Below, one piece after another: positions 34,787-43,352 of a stretch of 64,000 nt of DNA. Origin of the DNA: an uncultured Centipeda sp. (lineage in GTDB: Bacteria > Bacillota > Negativicutes > Selenomonadales > Selenomonadaceae); NCBI GenBank assembly GCA_905372865.1, contig CAJPQT010000007.1, positions 1 to 64,000 of the forward strand, in the 5' to 3' direction. Made by a program: the position numbers and the translations under genes. Positions within the stretch are counted from its first letter, which is position 1. Each line of letters starts with the position of its first letter. Below the pieces are notes generated by a model. That model ran no database searches. It was not told the DNA's origin and worked only from the letters and a program-made list of their open reading frames with translations.

Positions 34787-35701
34787 TCATCTGTCACTGG
34801 GCTGGGTCTTCTTCCCGTCACCGAGCAGTTCCTTTGTCAGACCGCGCAGGTAGTTCATGACGAGGCGCACGTCGTCGAAGGTCTGGCGCCCTTTTTTCGT
34901 AACAAGACCGCTGTTGATAAAGATGGGGTCGAGCAAGGGAATCTGGACGAAGTTGTCCGTCGGTAGCACGGACGGCCGTGCGAGGAAGGTCGAGCCGATC
35001 CCCGCGTGCACGAGGTTCTTGACGGTGTGGAGGTAGGGCGAGTAGTGGACGACGTTCGGCTTTTCGCCCGCGCGCCCATAGGCATCCTGCACGAGGCGGT
35101 CGACGAAGAAATTGCTGTCGAGCATGATGAGCGGCTCATCCCTGAGATCCATGATGCTGAGGGAGTGCCGCTTGGCAAGGGGATGGTCGGGGCGCGTGAC
35201 AAAGGTACACTCGCAGTCAAAGAGTTTCGCATACGAGAGCCGTGCGCTGAAATCGACGGTGTAGTTCGTCAGGGCAAAGTCGAGCTTTTCCTCCTCGACC
35301 ATCTGGAGCGCGCTCACGCCGCCCGTCTCAATGATCTCAAGCTCGATCTCGGGGTGCTCGCGGCGAAAGTCGCCGAGGATGTGCGGCAGAAACACCACCC
35401 CGAGCTGCAGCGGCATTGCAATCCGCACCTTCGCATGACGGTGTGCCATGTCGCGAATCTCGGCATCGAGACGTGCGACCTCCGTCAGGATGTAGGAGAC
35501 CTTTCCGAGGAGTTTCGCCCCGTCCGTCGTCACCGTGATCTTGCGTCCCTCACGGTGGAACAGATTCAGCCCCGTCTCCGCCTCGAGTGCCTGCATGGCG
35601 ACGGTGACGGTCGGCTGTGAGACGTGCAGGTGCTCCGCCGCCTTTGTGATGTTCTGCCACTGGCAGACCTCGTAGAAATACCGCATCTGGACCAACGTCA
35701 T
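34787..35701 (-). CDS. LysR-family transcriptional regulator
   Basis: 304 residues. An N-terminal winged helix-turn-helix (about 18-60: ITKAAEHLHVSQPTVTVAMQALE) is followed by a periplasmic-binding-protein-like effector domain (about 88-290). The start chosen is ATG 35701, with GGAG nine bases upstream; ATG 35737 with GGGGGA upstream is a credible alternative adding 12 residues. It is divergent from a gene for a 54-residue acidic protein, the usual layout for a LysR regulator and its target. The effector is unknown. Confidence 0.88.
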   Translation of the reverse strand: MTLVQMRYFYEVCQWQNITKAAEHLHVSQPTVTVAMQALEAETGLNLFHREGRKITVTTDGAKLLGKVSYILTEVARLDAEIRDMAHRHAKVRIAMPLQLGVVFLPHILGDFRREHPEIELEIIETGGVSALQMVEEEKLDFALTNYTVDFSARLSYAKLFDCECTFVTRPDHPLAKRHSLSIMDLRDEPLIMLDSNFFVDRLVQDAYGRAGEKPNVVHYSPYLHTVKNLVHAGIGSTFLARPSVLPTDNFVQIPLLDPIFINSGLVTKKGRQTFDDVRLVMNYLRGLTKELLGDGKKTQPSDR

Positions 35702-35737
35702 CCGGCTCATCTCCCTTAGTATGATTCCTGGTGCCAT

Positions 35738-35954
35738 TTGTTCCCCCTATATTAGTCTACTATATATCAAAATAGCGGAATAGTATAAAAGTCACACATG
35801 AAATAAATTTTTTTCATAGGTTGACACTATCATTTTATCAGAAAGAAATATTTTATACAATACGAAAAAAGTGCTAAGTTAAAGCCGTACCGATACATTC
35901 AGCACGGACAGAGAGGCGCGGCAGCGCAGAAATCGACAGAAAAGGGGAATTATC
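35738..35954. promoter_or_regulatory. AT-rich divergent control region
   Basis: 217 bases, far richer in A and T than the genes around it. A perfect -35 TTGACA lies at 35821-35826 on +, and TACAAT at 35856-35861, too far apart to be one promoter. On -, TATACT lies at 35787-35782. The LysR protein probably binds here to control both itself and the small gene. No gene is present. Confidence 0.5.
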
Positions 35955-36119
35955 ATGGCAGTCTATTTTGCAGATGCAGTGGAGCAGTTCGTCAAGGATA
36001 TGCTCGAGGCGAACGCGGACAATCTCAAGGCGTTCGAGACGAAGCCGGGCGTGTACTCCAACGTCGACCCGGACACACACCACGATGTCGAGATCCCCGA
36101 CGTGCATCTCACGAAATAA
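35955..36119 (+). CDS. Small acidic protein, unknown function
   Basis: 54 residues starting MAVYFADAVEQFVKDML and ending DVEIPDVHLTK. It is soluble and strongly acidic, with a helical first half and a polar second half rich in Asp and His (DPDTHHDVEIPD), which might bind metal. AAAGGGGA lies seven bases upstream, codon use matches the neighbours, and a strong terminator follows, so it is probably a real gene. It is transcribed divergently from the LysR regulator. I do not recognise the family. Confidence 0.65.
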   Translation: MAVYFADAVEQFVKDMLEANADNLKAFETKPGVYSNVDPDTHHDVEIPDVHLTK

Positions 36120-36202
36120 CGCAGCTTTTTATCATCCTACTACAGATAGATAAAAAGAGGGAGATCGGGAGAAAGGCTAGGTTCTCATCGATTCTTCAAG
36201 GA

Positions 36203-36236
36203 AAAAGCGGGCAGCTGACCACTGCCCGCTTTTTTT
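36203..36236 (+). terminator. Terminator after the small acidic protein gene
   Basis: AAAAGCGGGCAG (36203-36214) pairs perfectly with CTGCCCGCTTTT (36222-36233) around a 7-base loop, followed by a T run. Confidence 0.9.
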
Positions 36237-36276
36237 GTGCGCGGAAATGTTTTTTGGGGGGCAATACTCCTCGCAG

Positions 36277-36530
36277 ACCCCTCGTTACGCAAGCGCTCGG
36301 GCACTTATCTGCTGAAATACCTGCGGATTCCAAACGCGCTTCGCTTGAACGGTTAAAATCCGCAGGGGCAGAACGTGAGCGGTCAACGTCAACCAATCAC
36401 ACGTCGCTAACACTCGTGTTCTTGGGACGTTTTCCCATACGACCTGTTACCCAATCAGCTGCGTCCTGAGGACTTGCTTCTTGGACAGGTCAGCACCTCG
36501 TTTCCGCCTGCTCCACTAGGGTTTGCTACG
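36277..36530 (-). repeat. Intergenic palindromic element, copy 4, interrupted
   Basis: Same family, inverted orientation, but its outer arm is split by about 110 extra bases (about 36378-36495). The extra segment has its own hairpin, GACCTGT (36441-36447) with ACAGGTC (36485-36491), and an inner GTCCTGAGGAC. The core helix CTGCGGATT/AATCCGCAG is intact. It fills most of the gap 36237-36588; no gene is seen there. Confidence 0.75.
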
Positions 36531-36588
36531 GAGTATCGCCCCCCCCTCACAAGCCGCCCCTGCGCCACAGCGAATTCTCAGCGGATAT

Positions 36589-37596
36589 TCAGCAAATGCG
36601 CGGCACAAGCTCCCCGAGCGGCAGATCCACGACGCGGATGCCGCCGAGTGCGGTGCGCAGCCCGACCGAGCCGGGTGCCTCCGCCGTCGTGTGCCCGATG
36701 ACACACGCCGCGCGTCCATGCGGGTCGGCGTGCATCACCGCGAGGACACGCTCTGTGTCTTCGGGCGGGACGAAGGCGAGGAGCTTGCCCTCGTTCGCGA
36801 GTGTGAGTGGGTCGAATCCGAGGATATCACAGACCCCCTGCACGGCGGGATGCACGGGAATCGCAGCCTCGTCCAGCAGGATGCCGACACCCGCCGCGTC
36901 CGCCAGTTCGTTCAGCGATGCCGCCACACCGCCGCGCGTCGGGTCACGCAGGACGGCGATGGACGGTGCCTCCGTGAGCATCGCCGCCGTCAGATGGCAG
37001 AGCGGCGCACTGTCGCTCATGATCTCGGGCGGCAGCGTCAGATTGTGCCGTGCCGCCATGACCGTAGCCGCATGGTCTCCGAGCGTGCCCGAGACGATGA
37101 TATCCATGCCCGCCTTGATATTCGTCGGAGCGATGTCCACACCCTCGATCAGCTCCCCAACCCCCGCCGTGTTGATGTAGATGCCGTCGCCGCAGCCACG
37201 CGGCACAACCTTCGTATCCCCCGTGACGATGAGAACGCCCGCCTCCTCCGCCGCCGTGCGGATGTCGCGCACGATGCGGCGCAGGGTCTCCATTGGAAAG
37301 CCCTCCTCGAGAATCACGGCGAGTGAGAGCCAGCGTGGGACTGCCCCCGTCATCGCGAGATCGTTGACCGTCCCGCAGACGGCAAGCCGCCCGATGCTCC
37401 CGCCGGGGAAGAAATGCGGCTGCACAACATAGGAATCCGTGGTAAACGCAACGCGTCCCGCACTCGGCAGGATAGCACCATCATGCAGTGTATTGAGGAT
37501 CGTATTGCCCAGCTCCGGCAGCACGACCTCCTCCATCAGCGCGTGACTAAGCTGTCCGCCCGCGCCGTGCGCGAGTGTGATGACCTCATGCTCCAT
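36589..37596 (-). CDS. hypE: Hydrogenase maturation protein HypE
   Basis: 335 residues, a PurM-like ATPase that dehydrates the carbamoyl group received from HypF to make the cyanide ligands of the [NiFe] centre. It begins with the typical LAHGAGG segment and ends in PRIC, whose terminal cysteine carries the thiocyanate. Start ATG 37596 has GGGGGAGG upstream; an upstream extension in frame lies inside hypD and has no family match. The first 11 bases overlap hypD. It is the last gene of the hydrogenase unit. Confidence 0.93.
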   Translation of the reverse strand: MEHEVITLAHGAGGQLSHALMEEVVLPELGNTILNTLHDGAILPSAGRVAFTTDSYVVQPHFFPGGSIGRLAVCGTVNDLAMTGAVPRWLSLAVILEEGFPMETLRRIVRDIRTAAEEAGVLIVTGDTKVVPRGCGDGIYINTAGVGELIEGVDIAPTNIKAGMDIIVSGTLGDHAATVMAARHNLTLPPEIMSDSAPLCHLTAAMLTEAPSIAVLRDPTRGGVAASLNELADAAGVGILLDEAAIPVHPAVQGVCDILGFDPLTLANEGKLLAFVPPEDTERVLAVMHADPHGRAACVIGHTTAEAPGSVGLRTALGGIRVVDLPLGELVPRIC

Positions 37597-38695
37597 AGCG
37601 GAATTTTCCTCCCCCGTATTTATACCATGCGGCACACGTTCCCTCGACCGACACCATGCAGGGGCCAATCGCGTGCTCCGGCACACACGTCCTGCCAAAA
37701 AGCGCACAGTCGCGCGGCACGATGGCACCGCGCAGCACCTCGCCGCAGCGGCATCCGTTCCGCCCATCCCCGACCGCCGCAAGCGCGAGCGGACGCACGC
37801 GGGCAAAGTCAAACGCCGCATATTCCTCCCGCATCACGAGCCCCGAGGCGGGAATTTCCCCCAGCCCGCGCCAACGCACCGCCGCAGGTTCATAGACACG
37901 CTCGATTGCCGCACGCGCGACCGGATTGCCCTCCCGCCGCACAACCGTCTCATATGCGTTCTCGATATGCGCCTCACCTGCACCGATCTGACGCACGATC
38001 ATCTGCAGGGCACGCAGGATCTCAAGCGGTTCAAAACCGCCCACAACGCCGGGGATATGGTAGTCCTGCGCGAGGAAATCAAAGGCATCCGTCCCCGTCA
38101 CCACCGAGACGTGTCCCGGTAGGAGGAAGCCGTCAACGCGCGTCTCCCCGCCATCGAGGAGCGCACGCATCACGGGCGGGACGAGCTTCTGTGCGGACAG
38201 CAAAAAGAAGTTCCCGCGCCCCTGCGCCTCTGCCGCAAGCACCGCCGCAGCCTCGGTCGGCGCGGTCGTTTCAAAACCGACGGCAAGGAATACAACCTGC
38301 TTACTCGGATTCTCCGCTGCGACCGTGAGCGCGTCGAGCGGCGAGTAGACGATGCGGACATCCGCGCCCTGCGCCTGTGCCTCGGCAAGACTCGAATGTG
38401 TGCCCGGCACCTTCAGCATATCGCCGAACGTTGTGATGATGACATCCTCCATTCCCGCATACGCAATCGCCGCGTCGATGTAGTCGTCCGCCGTCACGCA
38501 GACAGGGCAGCCGGGACCCGAGACCAGCTCGATGCCCTCGGGCAGAATCTGCCGCAGTCCCGCGCGAAAAATCGCAACCGTGTGCGTGCCGCAGACCTCC
38601 ATGATACGGATGCTCCCGCCCCGTGCCGCGAGAATGCGGCGCAGATCCGCGACAATCTCCGAGGCAGCCTGCCGTGTGTCCTGTGCGCCCCTCAT
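37586..38695 (-). CDS. hypD: Hydrogenase maturation protein HypD
   Basis: 369 residues, the iron-sulfur scaffold on which HypC and HypD assemble Fe(CN)2CO. The family motifs MEVCGTHT and GPGCPVCV are present near the N-terminus, and the C-terminal cysteines of the 4Fe-4S site are in GRNGCRCGEV. The start overlaps the hypC stop by four bases (ATGA). The end overlaps hypE. Confidence 0.94.
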   Translation of the reverse strand: MRGAQDTRQAASEIVADLRRILAARGGSIRIMEVCGTHTVAIFRAGLRQILPEGIELVSGPGCPVCVTADDYIDAAIAYAGMEDVIITTFGDMLKVPGTHSSLAEAQAQGADVRIVYSPLDALTVAAENPSKQVVFLAVGFETTAPTEAAAVLAAEAQGRGNFFLLSAQKLVPPVMRALLDGGETRVDGFLLPGHVSVVTGTDAFDFLAQDYHIPGVVGGFEPLEILRALQMIVRQIGAGEAHIENAYETVVRREGNPVARAAIERVYEPAAVRWRGLGEIPASGLVMREEYAAFDFARVRPLALAAVGDGRNGCRCGEVLRGAIVPRDCALFGRTCVPEHAIGPCMVSVEGTCAAWYKYGGGKFRYGA

Positions 38696-38931
38696 GGGAT
38701 GCTCTCCACCGTGCGCGGCGCACCGCGCATCTCCGCCCGCAGAGCCTCGATGCGCTCCGCCTCTTCATGATCGACAATCTGCATCGCAAAGCCCGCGTGG
38801 ACGAGCACATAGTCCCCCACCGTCGCCTCGGGCAACAGCATAAGACTTGCCGCGCGGCGCACCCCACTCACCTCCACCGAGGCAAGCTGATCCTGTATGT
38901 CAACGATTTTTGCAGGAACTGCTAAACACAT
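38692..38931 (-). CDS. hypC: Hydrogenase maturation chaperone HypC
   Basis: 79 residues starting MCLAVPAKIV, where Cys2 binds iron and the large-subunit precursor. Full length for the family. The gene sits between hypF, which is 95 bases upstream, and hypD, which it overlaps by four bases. Confidence 0.94.
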   Translation of the reverse strand: MCLAVPAKIVDIQDQLASVEVSGVRRAASLMLLPEATVGDYVLVHAGFAMQIVDHEEAERIEALRAEMRGAPRTVESIP

Positions 38932-38958
38932 ACCTTATCCTTCCCTATGATCTATATC

Positions 38959-38985
38959 TATGGCATGTTTCATCGTCATGCCATA
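38959..38985. other. Hairpin in the hypF-hypC gap
   Basis: TATGGCATG (38959-38967) pairs perfectly with CATGCCATA (38977-38985) around a 9-base loop. There is no T run, so it could be an operator or an mRNA-processing hairpin rather than a terminator. Confidence 0.4.
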
Positions 38986-39026
38986 AAGTAACGCAAGCAG
39001 TGCGATGCTCCCATAATAATATTCTA

Positions 39027-41354
39027 TCATCCCATCCGTGCGATTGCCGCCGCCGCCTGTCCGTACGCAATGCCGCCATCGTTCGGCGGGGCGTTGTGCG
39101 GCAGGAGCACACGGAAATCGCCGAGACGCATGAGCAGATTCTCCAGCAGCAGCGCATTCTGGAACACACCGCCCGAGAGCGCGACCGTGTGAATCCCCGT
39201 CCGCGCCGCCAGAATGCCGAGCGTCTCCGCGACCGCCGCCGCCATCGTCACATGGAAGTCAAGCGCACGTCCCGCACGCTCCTCCGCCGTCAGTCGCTCC
39301 GCACCGTCCGCGAGCGCGCACAGCACAGGCAGAAAGTCCACCGTCATCGGCACAGACGCGCAGTTCATACGATACGGCAGCACGACACCCGCCCGCCGTG
39401 CGCGCCGCGCACAGAGTTCCAGTCCGATTGCCGCCTGTCCCTCGTACACATTTACGCAGCAGATGCCGAGCAGTGCCGCCGCCGCATCGAAGAGCCGCCC
39501 CGCGCTCGAGGTCAGCGGAGCATTCACCCCCGCCGCCGTCGCCTGCATCAGCAGTTCCCATCCTGTCGGAAGCTCCGCCACGAACTGCGGCGCATATTTT
39601 TCCAAATCCCCGCCATACATCCCGCGGAGCACCCACAGCGCGAGCCGCCACGGCTCTGCTGCCGCGCGGTCGCCGCCCGGCAGGGGCAGATATGCAAAAT
39701 GTGCGCACCGCTCATAGCCTGTGAGATCAGCGGCAAGGAACTCCCCGCCCCATGCCGTACCGTCGTCCCCGTAGCCCGTCCCGTCGAGCGCAATGCCGAG
39801 CACGCGCTCATGACAGGCGTGTTCGGCGAGCACCGCAGCGATGTGCGCGTGATGGTGCTGCACGCGCACGAGCGGAAGCCCCTCCCGCGCGGCACGCGCC
39901 GCCATGTACTGTCCCGAGAGATAGGCAGGATGCAGATCGGCCGCAAGCACCTCCGGCCGCACCTCAAAGAACTGCTCGTAGTGTGCAATGGTCGCTTCAT
40001 ACGACGCGAGCACAGAACGCTCCATCAGATCGCCGATATGCTCGCTCAGAAACGCCTCCGCCCCGCGCGTCAGACAGAACGTATTCTTCAGCTCCGCCCC
40101 GCCCGCGAGTACCGTGCATTCCCGTGCAGACGGCAGCGCAAGCGGCGTCGGTGCGAATCCACGGCTGCGGCGGATCATCTGCCGTCCACCCGCCGTCATG
40201 CGCATCACCGAATCGTCAACGCGGTGCACGATCTCCCGATTGTGCACGAGAATCGCATCCGCAATCCCCGCCAGCCCCCGCACGGCAGCCGCATCCTCGC
40301 ACATCATCGGCGCACCGCTGAGGTTCGCGCTCGTCATCACCCAGAGATCGCTTGCCGCAAGCAAAAGCAGATGCACGGGGGCATACGGCAGCAGCACGCC
40401 GAGGTACGCATTCCCCGGCGCAACGCTCTGTGCGACAGCATCCGACGCATCCGCGCACCGATGGAGCAGCACAATTGGCGCGGCAGGAGATATGAGCCAC
40501 CGCTCCTCCTCCTCGGAGACGACGCACAGCGACCGCACCAGTTCCATCGACCCCGCCATCACGGCGAGAGCCTTCGCCTCGCGGTGCTTCCTCGCTCGTA
40601 GGCGGCGCACCGCCACGTCACTGCGCGCATCGCACGCGAGATGATAGCCGCCGATGCCCTTGACCGCGAGGGTGCCGCCCGCCGCGACAATCGCCCGCGC
40701 CCGCGCGAGCGGCTCGCCCTCCTGCACTGCCCCATCGACGAGGAGACGGTAGGAGGGGCCGCACACCGCGCACGCATTCGGCTGTGCGTGAAAGCGGCGG
40801 TCGGCGGGATCGTCGTACTCCCGCTGACACGCAGGACACATCTGAAATGCCGCCATCGAGGTCAGCGGACGGTCATAGGGAACACCGCGAATGATCGAGT
40901 AGCGCGGGCCGCAGTTCGTACAATTCGTAAAGGCGTAGCCGCACCGCCTGTTTTCCGCAGACAAAATCTCACGGCGGCAGTCCGCACAGACTGCGAGGTC
41001 GGGTGAGACAAGCGTCCGCGCGACCGTTCCCGCAGGGCTCGGCAGGATCTGAAAGCCCTGTTCCCCCGTCGGCGAGATCTCCTCGAATGTCACAGCGGTT
41101 ACGGATGCCGCAAGCGGAGCCTGTGCGCGCACGTCCTCTGCAAACGCATCGAGCGCTGCCGCCGGCCCCTCCGCCTCAATGCCGACACCCGCGCTGTCAT
41201 TCCACACGCATCCCGCCAGTCCGTACTGCACGGCAAGCCGATAGACAAAGGGGCGGAACCCCACGCCCTGCACAATCCCTGAGACACGAAAAGCGCGCCT
41301 TGCACGCGCGCCTCCCGCAGGATGTATGGAATCGCCGCCCTGATGCACACTCAT
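39027..41354 (-). CDS. hypF: Carbamoyltransferase HypF
   Basis: 775 residues that turn carbamoyl phosphate into carbamoyl-AMP and pass it to HypE. In order: acylphosphatase domain (about 20-105, RVSGIVQGVGFRPFVYR), two zinc fingers (CADC...CGYAFTNC, CPAC...CAVC), a YrdC-like domain, and a C-terminal Kae1-like domain with VQHHHAHIAAV. ATG 41354 overlaps the protease stop by four bases; longer upstream frames lie in the protease gene. Confidence 0.94.
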   Translation of the reverse strand: MSVHQGGDSIHPAGGARARRAFRVSGIVQGVGFRPFVYRLAVQYGLAGCVWNDSAGVGIEAEGPAAALDAFAEDVRAQAPLAASVTAVTFEEISPTGEQGFQILPSPAGTVARTLVSPDLAVCADCRREILSAENRRCGYAFTNCTNCGPRYSIIRGVPYDRPLTSMAAFQMCPACQREYDDPADRRFHAQPNACAVCGPSYRLLVDGAVQEGEPLARARAIVAAGGTLAVKGIGGYHLACDARSDVAVRRLRARKHREAKALAVMAGSMELVRSLCVVSEEEERWLISPAAPIVLLHRCADASDAVAQSVAPGNAYLGVLLPYAPVHLLLLAASDLWVMTSANLSGAPMMCEDAAAVRGLAGIADAILVHNREIVHRVDDSVMRMTAGGRQMIRRSRGFAPTPLALPSARECTVLAGGAELKNTFCLTRGAEAFLSEHIGDLMERSVLASYEATIAHYEQFFEVRPEVLAADLHPAYLSGQYMAARAAREGLPLVRVQHHHAHIAAVLAEHACHERVLGIALDGTGYGDDGTAWGGEFLAADLTGYERCAHFAYLPLPGGDRAAAEPWRLALWVLRGMYGGDLEKYAPQFVAELPTGWELLMQATAAGVNAPLTSSAGRLFDAAAALLGICCVNVYEGQAAIGLELCARRARRAGVVLPYRMNCASVPMTVDFLPVLCALADGAERLTAEERAGRALDFHVTMAAAVAETLGILAARTGIHTVALSGGVFQNALLLENLLMRLGDFRVLLPHNAPPNDGGIAYGQAAAAIARMG

Positions 41355-41884
41355 GCGCTCTGCCGGCTCTGTTTCGAACGCTCTGCGGGAACAATGCCCC
41401 AGCGCACCAGCTCCTCCACCGCACGATGCGCAAAGTGCGGCAGTGCCGCCGCCATCTCCGGACTGAGCGAGAGCCCCGCCGTCACCTCGTACGGCTGCAT
41501 CCCGAGCACAACGACGTTCGGAATCGCCCGCTCCGTCACCGTCAGCCACGCGAGCACATCCTGAATCCCGATCTCGTGCGAGGACATCTTTTCCTGAAAA
41601 TGCGCCATCACCGCGTCGTCCTCAAAGCGGTAGACCGTGCCCGCAGGTGCGTCGCCCGCGACCGCATCGAGGATGAGCAGCTTCTGTGTCCCCGTGACGA
41701 AGTGCAGCAGCTCTGGGCCGAGCGTCCCGCCGTCGAGCAGACGGACATCGTGTGGAAAGCGGAAGTGCTCCTCCAGATACTCCACGGCACGCACGCCAAA
41801 GCCCTCGTCCCGCAAAATAATATTGCCGATCCCGAGCACCGTCACGGGCGCTACCGCAACCAACTGGTCATCGATCACGCTCAT
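41351..41884 (-). CDS. hyaD: [NiFe] hydrogenase maturation endopeptidase (HyaD/HybD family)
   Basis: 177 residues. Once nickel is in place, it clips the C-terminal extension from the large subunit. VLGIGNIILRDEGFG holds the nickel-sensing glutamate, and LLDGGTLG a ligand aspartate. Start ATG 41884 has a strong AGGAGGAAGG. It lies 16 bases after hypB and overlaps hypF by four bases, within the hyp unit. The natural substrate is HyaB at 44049-45962. Confidence 0.9.
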   Translation of the reverse strand: MSVIDDQLVAVAPVTVLGIGNIILRDEGFGVRAVEYLEEHFRFPHDVRLLDGGTLGPELLHFVTGTQKLLILDAVAGDAPAGTVYRFEDDAVMAHFQEKMSSHEIGIQDVLAWLTVTERAIPNVVVLGMQPYEVTAGLSLSPEMAAALPHFAHRAVEELVRWGIVPAERSKQSRQSA

Positions 41885-41900
41885 CGCCTTCCTCCTATTG

Positions 41901-42563
41901 TCACGCCTGTTTCTTCTTCGCCTGCACCTGCGCGCGCAGCCAGTCATACCACACGGGGAGCCCCTCTCCCGTACGGCACGAGACGGGCAGCACGGCAATG
42001 CCGGGATGGAGTGCCGTGATGTCGCGCTCCGCCGCCTCCATATCGAAATTCGTATAGGGCAGAATGTCCACCTTGTTGAGAAGAGCCACCGCCGACTCCT
42101 TGAAAATGAGCGGGTACTTCAGCGGCTTGTCGTCGCCCTCCGTGATGCTGAGCGCGACCGCCTTTGCATCCTCACCGAGCGCAAACTCGGCGGGACAGAC
42201 AAGGTTGCCGACATTTTCAATCACGAGGAGGTCGAGCACGGACAAATCCAGTTTCCCAAGTGCCGCCGCGACCATTGCCGCATCCAGATGACAGCCGCCG
42301 CTCGTATTGATCTGCACGACGGGTGCGCCGCAGCGTTCGATCCGCGCCGCATCCTTCGTCGTGAAGAGATCCCCCTCGATGACCGCCATGCGCAGCTCCC
42401 CGCCGAGTGCCGCGAGTGTCTGCTCGAGCAGCGAGGTCTTTCCGCAGCCGGGCGAGCCGAGGAGATTCAGCGCATAGATGCCATGCCGCGCAAAGAGTGC
42501 CGCGTTCTCCGCCGCAGCCGCCTCGTTCTGCCCGAGGATGTCCGCCTTTACAACTACCTTCAT
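41901..42563 (-). CDS. hypB: Hydrogenase nickel-insertion GTPase HypB, without the N-terminal nickel motif
   Basis: 220 residues. A GTPase with P-loop GSPGCGKTS (about 37-45), the switch and metal segment SGGCHLDAAM, and NKVD. It begins MKVVVKADIL and has neither the CxxCGC nickel site nor the His-rich stretch found at the N-terminus of many HypB proteins. A CxxCGCG motif occurs instead on the small HMA protein two genes upstream. It starts two bases after the hypA stop. Confidence 0.93.
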   Translation of the reverse strand: MKVVVKADILGQNEAAAAENAALFARHGIYALNLLGSPGCGKTSLLEQTLAALGGELRMAVIEGDLFTTKDAARIERCGAPVVQINTSGGCHLDAAMVAAALGKLDLSVLDLLVIENVGNLVCPAEFALGEDAKAVALSITEGDDKPLKYPLIFKESAVALLNKVDILPYTNFDMEAAERDITALHPGIAVLPVSCRTGEGLPVWYDWLRAQVQAKKKQA

Positions 42564-42565
42564 AC

Positions 42566-42904
42566 CTATTCCATCTCTATATAGTCGACGCGCATCTCGC
42601 GCCCATGCGTGAACTCCATCCCGCCTCCGCAGTCGGGGCAGAGGTAGTCCTGCGGGCGCAGCGCGCGTTCTTTGCCGCAGTCGTGACAGCGTCCCGCAAG
42701 GGGGATGCGCGTCCACGTCAGTGCCGCCGTCTCCGCTATGGTCCCGCGCACGAGCGTCCGAAAGGCAAGCGTCAATGCCTCTGTCTCCACCCCCGAGAGC
42801 TCCCCGAGGAGGAGGTGGATGCGCTCGATGCGCTGCGCATCATTGTCCCGCGCGTGCGTGAGGGCGATGTCAAGGATGCCCTCGGCAATCGCCATCTCGT
42901 GCAT
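42566..42904 (-). CDS. hypA: Hydrogenase nickel-insertion protein HypA
   Basis: 112 residues. It begins MHEMAIAEGIL, with His2 and the flanking residues forming the nickel site. A zinc domain has CHDC and CPDC. It hands nickel to the large subunit together with HypB. It starts one base after the preceding small gene, so they are translationally linked. Confidence 0.94.
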   Translation of the reverse strand: MHEMAIAEGILDIALTHARDNDAQRIERIHLLLGELSGVETEALTLAFRTLVRGTIAETAALTWTRIPLAGRCHDCGKERALRPQDYLCPDCGGGMEFTHGREMRVDYIEME

Positions 42905-42905
42905 C

Positions 42906-43148
42906 CTACAGCTCCGCCGTCAGACCGTGCGCGGCAAAGGTGCTGATGAGCTCCGTCATCTTCGTCTTTGCCGGGTCATAGTCCACCGTCGTCTCGCCGT
43001 CATGCGTGTGGATGTGCACATAGAGCACACCCGCGAGACCGAGCAGAGCCTTCTCCACGGCGGCAGCATTCTCCGCCGTGTAGCCCTTGACAAAAAACTG
43101 CAAATGCGTCGTACTCTCCGCGAGCCCGCAGCCGCATTCTTTGCACAT
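42906..43148 (-). CDS. HMA-fold protein with a HypB-type nickel motif
   Basis: 80 residues starting MCKECGCG (Cys2, Cys5, Cys7), followed by a ferredoxin-like heavy-metal-associated fold (AVEKALLGLAGVLYVHIHTHDGETTVDYDPAKT). The usual HMA CxxC loop is absent; the metal site would be the N-terminal CxxCGCG plus perhaps the HIHTH cluster. CxxCGC is the high-affinity nickel site of many HypB proteins, and HypB here lacks it. It is the first gene of the hyp unit, one base before hypA. It is probably a nickel donor for HypA/HypB (inference). Confidence 0.75.
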   Translation of the reverse strand: MCKECGCGLAESTTHLQFFVKGYTAENAAAVEKALLGLAGVLYVHIHTHDGETTVDYDPAKTKMTELISTFAAHGLTAEL

Positions 43149-43189
43149 AAGTTACTCCAATCTGTTGCAACAGCGCAAATCCAACACGA

Positions 43190-43323
43190 ACACCTCGTTA
43201 CGCAAGTGATCGTGTGCTTGTACGCTTAAATACCGGCGGACTTCTTAAACGCGCTACGCTTGAACGAAAGAAATCCGCCGGGGCGTACCGCACACTTTAC
43301 TCACTTGCTCCACTAGGGTTCGC
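43190..43323 (-). repeat. Intergenic palindromic element, copy 5
   Basis: Inverted orientation. Helices CAAGTGA/TCACTTG, GTGTGC/GCACAC, GTACGC/GCGTAC and CGGCGGA/TCCGCCG. It is almost copy 3, but two helices have changed on both sides. It separates the hydrogenase structural genes from the maturation genes. The gap 43149-43352 holds nothing else. Confidence 0.87.
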
Positions 43324-43352
43324 TTTTGGACATTGCGCTGTCTTCTCAAACC

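Noticed and set aside
36523..38328. Arg/Pro-rich open frames on + opposite hypE and hypD
   Set aside because: Shadows of the hyp genes, with compositionally biased translations and no start signals.
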